A stretch of DNA of 64,000 bases from Microbacterium hydrocarbonoxydans (GTDB lineage: Bacteria > Actinomycetota > Actinomycetes > Actinomycetales > Microbacteriaceae): positions 372,001-436,000 of the forward strand of contig NZ_LR882982.1 of the NCBI RefSeq assembly GCF_904831005.1, read 5' to 3'. Position 1 is the stretch's first letter; every line of letters starts with the position of its first letter. Under the pieces are notes generated by a model. The model was not told where the DNA came from and searched no databases. It worked only from the letters and a program-made list of their open reading frames with translations. The position numbers and the translations under genes are program-made. This document shows, piece after piece, positions 61,911 to 64,000 of this stretch.

Positions 61911-62678
61911 ATGACCAACCCGTTCGACCTCACAGCCAGAAGAGCTCTGGTGACCGGCTCCAGCCGCGGCATCGGCCACGCCATCGCGCGTTCGCTGCTC
62001 GAAGCCGGTGCGCACGTCGTCGTGCACGGCCGCGACATCGACGGCGTCGAGGCCGCTGCCGCCTCACTCGCGCAGGAGTTCGGAGGGGATGCGGTGTCGG
62101 TCGCCGCATTCGACATCACTCACGAGGACTCGGTGATCTCGGGCATCCGTGCGATCGAGGCCGGCGGTGCCCTCGACATCCTCGTGAACAACGCCGGCAT
62201 GCAGCACCGTGAACCGATGCTCGATGTCAGCCTCGAGAACTGGGAGCGCGTGATCCGCACCGACCTGACGAGTGCGTTCCTCGTCGGTCGCACCGTCGCG
62301 CGCGCGATGGTCGAACGGCAGAGCGGAGCCATCGTCAACATCTGCTCGGTGCAGACCGATCTCGCGCGCCCGACCATCGGCGCCTACACGGCGGCCAAGG
62401 GCGGGCTGCGCAATCTCACGAAGGCGATGACCGCCGAGTGGGCGGGGAGCGGTGTGCGGGTGAACGGCGTCGCCCCCGGATACATCCGCACCGAGCTCAC
62501 GCAGACCCTCGTCGACGATCCCGACTTCAACGCGTGGGTGCTGGGACGCACCCCTGTCGGCCGTTGGGGCGAGCCGGAGGACATCGGCGGTGCTGTGGTG
62601 TGGCTCGCGTCGGATGCGTCCCGCTTCGTGACAGGCCAGGTCGTCTTCGTCGACGGCGGAATGACGGCGGTGGTCTGA
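61911..62678 (+). CDS. SDR, gluconate 5-dehydrogenase-like (IdnO)
   Basis: A 255-residue SDR: LTARRALVTGSSRGIGHAIARSLLEAGAHVVVHGRD, NNAGMQHREPMLDVSLENWERVI (diagnostic for 5-keto-gluconate reductases), Ser and YxxxK as NICSVQTDLARPTIGAYTAAKGGL, NGVAPGYIRTELT. With the next two genes it forms an idonate/gluconate module (IdnD-IdnO-GntK). CGGAGAG precedes the ATG. Confidence 0.9.
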   Translation: MTNPFDLTARRALVTGSSRGIGHAIARSLLEAGAHVVVHGRDIDGVEAAAASLAQEFGGDAVSVAAFDITHEDSVISGIRAIEAGGALDILVNNAGMQHREPMLDVSLENWERVIRTDLTSAFLVGRTVARAMVERQSGAIVNICSVQTDLARPTIGAYTAAKGGLRNLTKAMTAEWAGSGVRVNGVAPGYIRTELTQTLVDDPDFNAWVLGRTPVGRWGEPEDIGGAVVWLASDASRFVTGQVVFVDGGMTAVV

Positions 62679-63721
62679 TGGCGGCCGACGCACTGCATGC
62701 CGTCGTGATCCACGAGGCGGGCGACCTGCGGATCGATGAGATCTCCGAGCCCGTCCCCGCTCCGGACGAGGCCGTCATCGACGTCGTCTACGGGGGCATC
62801 TGCGGTTCCGACCTGCACTACTGGCGCCACGGCGCGGCCGGAGAATCGATCCTGCGCGCCCCGATGGTCCTCGGACACGAGGTCGTCGGCGTCGTCCGCA
62901 GAGTGGCGGCAGACGGCAGCGGGCCCGGGGAGGGGACGAGAGTCGCGGTGCACCCGGCCACGCCGGCGACGGAGTACGTGCGCCACCCCGCCGACCGGCC
63001 GAACCTCGGCGGGGGAGGGTATCTCGGATCCGCCGCGCGATTCCCTCATCGTGACGGCGCCTTCGCTCAGCGTGTGGCGATGCCGACACGCATGCTGCGG
63101 GCCCTGCCCGACTCGATCGACCTGCAGGAAGCGGCGCTGATCGAACCCGCGAGCGTGGCCTGGCACGCCGTCAACCGCGTCGGCGACGTGACCGACCTCT
63201 CGGCCCTCGTCGTCGGCTGCGGCCCGATCGGCCTGCTCGCCGTCGCGGTTCTCAAGGCCCGGGGCGCACGACATGTCACAGCAGTGGATCTGCACGACCG
63301 CCCGCTGCGCATCGCGCAGGAGATCGGCGCGGACGCCATCCTGAAGCAGCCGGATGCCGCGGATGTGGCGGCGATCGACGCCGACGTCGTGATCGAGTCG
63401 TCCGGGAGCCACCACGGTCTCGACACGGCGATCCGCGGCGCGAGCAGGGGCGCGGCCGTCGCGATGGTCGGACTGCTGCCGAGCGGTCCGCAGCCGGTGC
63501 AGGTCGCTCTCGCGATCGCGAAGGAACTCGACCTGCTCGGTTCGTTCCGCTTCAACGACGAGATCGACGAGGTCATCCTGGCGCTCGCCGAGAAGCGTCT
63601 GACGATCGCGCCGGTGATCAGCCACGTCGAGTCCTGGCGCTCCGCCGCCGACGCCTTCGCGATAGCGGCCGATCCCACTCAGTCGAGCAAGGTGCTCCTG
63701 AAGTTCGGCCGTACGCGATGA
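62678..63721 (+). CDS. Zinc-type alcohol dehydrogenase, L-idonate 5-dehydrogenase-like (IdnD)
   Basis: A 347-residue MDR: catalytic zinc ligands Cys42 (GGICGSDLHYW) and His67-Glu68 (LGHEVVG), Rossmann ALVVGCGPIGLLAVAVLKARGA. FNDEIDEVILALAEKRL in the C-terminus is idonate-dehydrogenase-like. The structural-zinc lobe (four Cys in most members) is degenerate: HPATPATEYVRHPADRPNLG contains no Cys. It would oxidise L-idonate or a similar polyhydroxy acid at C5. Start overlaps the SDR stop by one base (TGATG). Confidence 0.88.
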   Translation: MAADALHAVVIHEAGDLRIDEISEPVPAPDEAVIDVVYGGICGSDLHYWRHGAAGESILRAPMVLGHEVVGVVRRVAADGSGPGEGTRVAVHPATPATEYVRHPADRPNLGGGGYLGSAARFPHRDGAFAQRVAMPTRMLRALPDSIDLQEAALIEPASVAWHAVNRVGDVTDLSALVVGCGPIGLLAVAVLKARGARHVTAVDLHDRPLRIAQEIGADAILKQPDAADVAAIDADVVIESSGSHHGLDTAIRGASRGAAVAMVGLLPSGPQPVQVALAIAKELDLLGSFRFNDEIDEVILALAEKRLTIAPVISHVESWRSAADAFAIAADPTQSSKVLLKFGRTR

Positions 63722-64000
63722 GCGGCACCGCGGTCTCGAACCGGATGATCGTCGTGATGGGAGTCTCGGGGTGCGGCAAGTCCACCGTGGGGCTCGCGCT
63801 CGCCGATCGCCTCCGCGTGCCGTTCCGAGACGCTGACGACCTGCATCCGGCTGCGAACGTCGACAAGATGTCGCGCGGCATCCCGCTCACCGATGACGAT
63901 CGAGCTCCGTGGCTCACCGCCGTCGGCGAGGAGCTGGCTCGTCACCGGGTCACCGGGATGGTCATCGCCTGCTCGGCGCTGAAGGCGGACTATCGTGATC
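63718..64000 (+). CDS. gntK: Gluconokinase, 3'-truncated by the window edge
   Basis: The first 94 residues of a GntK-type carbohydrate kinase: P-loop VMGVSGCGKSTVGLALADRL, FRDADDLHPAANVDKMSRGIPLTDDDRAPWL, and VIACSALKADYRD. It phosphorylates gluconate to 6-phosphogluconate in the cytoplasm. ATGA overlap with the IdnD-like gene. The rest lies beyond base 64000. Confidence 0.92.
   Translation, partial: MSGTAVSNRMIVVMGVSGCGKSTVGLALADRLRVPFRDADDLHPAANVDKMSRGIPLTDDDRAPWLTAVGEELARHRVTGMVIACSALKADYRD

Overview
This is a high-GC actinobacterial chromosome segment, most likely from Microbacterium or a close relative in Microbacteriaceae. The reasons are near-saturated G/C third positions, an actinobacterial DtxR-type iron box, frequent GTG starts, many apparently leaderless genes (a TAnnnT -10 box six bases before ATG/GTG), DivIVA-type cell-wall growth machinery and several LacI/ROK-controlled sugar loci. 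No rRNA, tRNA, CRISPR array, IS element or phage gene was recognised. The genus is an inference.

Layout. 1-3.2 kb: end of a proline iminopeptidase gene, an aldehyde dehydrogenase, a glutaredoxin-like protein and an iron-box-controlled stand-alone siderophore-interacting (SIP) Rossmann domain. 3.3-21.1 kb: an exopolysaccharide (EPS) locus. It holds a TagD-type cytidylyltransferase, a GT2-GtrA protein, a secreted GH16 protein with a Pro-rich repeat linker, a GT2-acyltransferase fusion, another GT2, a Wzy-like polymerase, a Wzz-like protein with a P-loop-less kinase-like domain, a CDP-alcohol phosphatidyltransferase, a 1,148-residue secreted protein with a fibrinogen-related domain, a flippase, a TagA/WecG transferase and the initiating polyprenyl glycosylphosphotransferase. 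The leaders of these genes repeatedly contain short hairpins whose arms differ in sequence but whose loops are GGGG, TTGGGG or GTGGG. In two or three cases the ribosome-binding site itself lies in the loop. This is the strongest candidate for an undescribed regulatory system in the window.

21.2-32.6 kb: LtrA, a Tat-lipoprotein intradiol dioxygenase, a small unknown protein, a three-His-box fatty acid desaturase, a convergent DesKR-like two-component system with an ABC-2 exporter, a DivIVA-like coiled-coil protein, a membrane-anchored unknown, an AEC transporter and a small membrane protein. 32.6-36.7 kb: a LacI regulator divergent from an operon of two Gfo/Idh/MocA oxidoreductases flanking a ThuA protein. 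36.8-37.4 kb: a DUF1684 protein. 37.4-51.3 kb: a ROK-regulated oligosaccharide locus (beta-mannosidase, alpha-galactosidase, complete Opp/Dpp-type ABC importer, GH42 beta-galactosidase) that fits uptake and breakdown of galactomannan-type oligosaccharides. 51.3-52.6 kb: an orphan AAA-type ATPase behind a large twin-palindrome operator.

52.6-64 kb: an MHS-family transporter, a LacI regulator, and a tightly coupled ten-gene operon running off the window. The operon encodes PxpABC-like 5-oxoprolinase subunits, an SDR, a RraA/HMG-aldolase-like protein, an aminotransferase, a 2-hydroxyacid dehydrogenase, a second SDR, an idonate-dehydrogenase-like protein and gluconokinase. The enzyme order suggests catabolism of a substituted 5-oxoproline and/or a sugar acid. 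GGCAAA-containing operator-like repeats occur before both the transporter and the operon.
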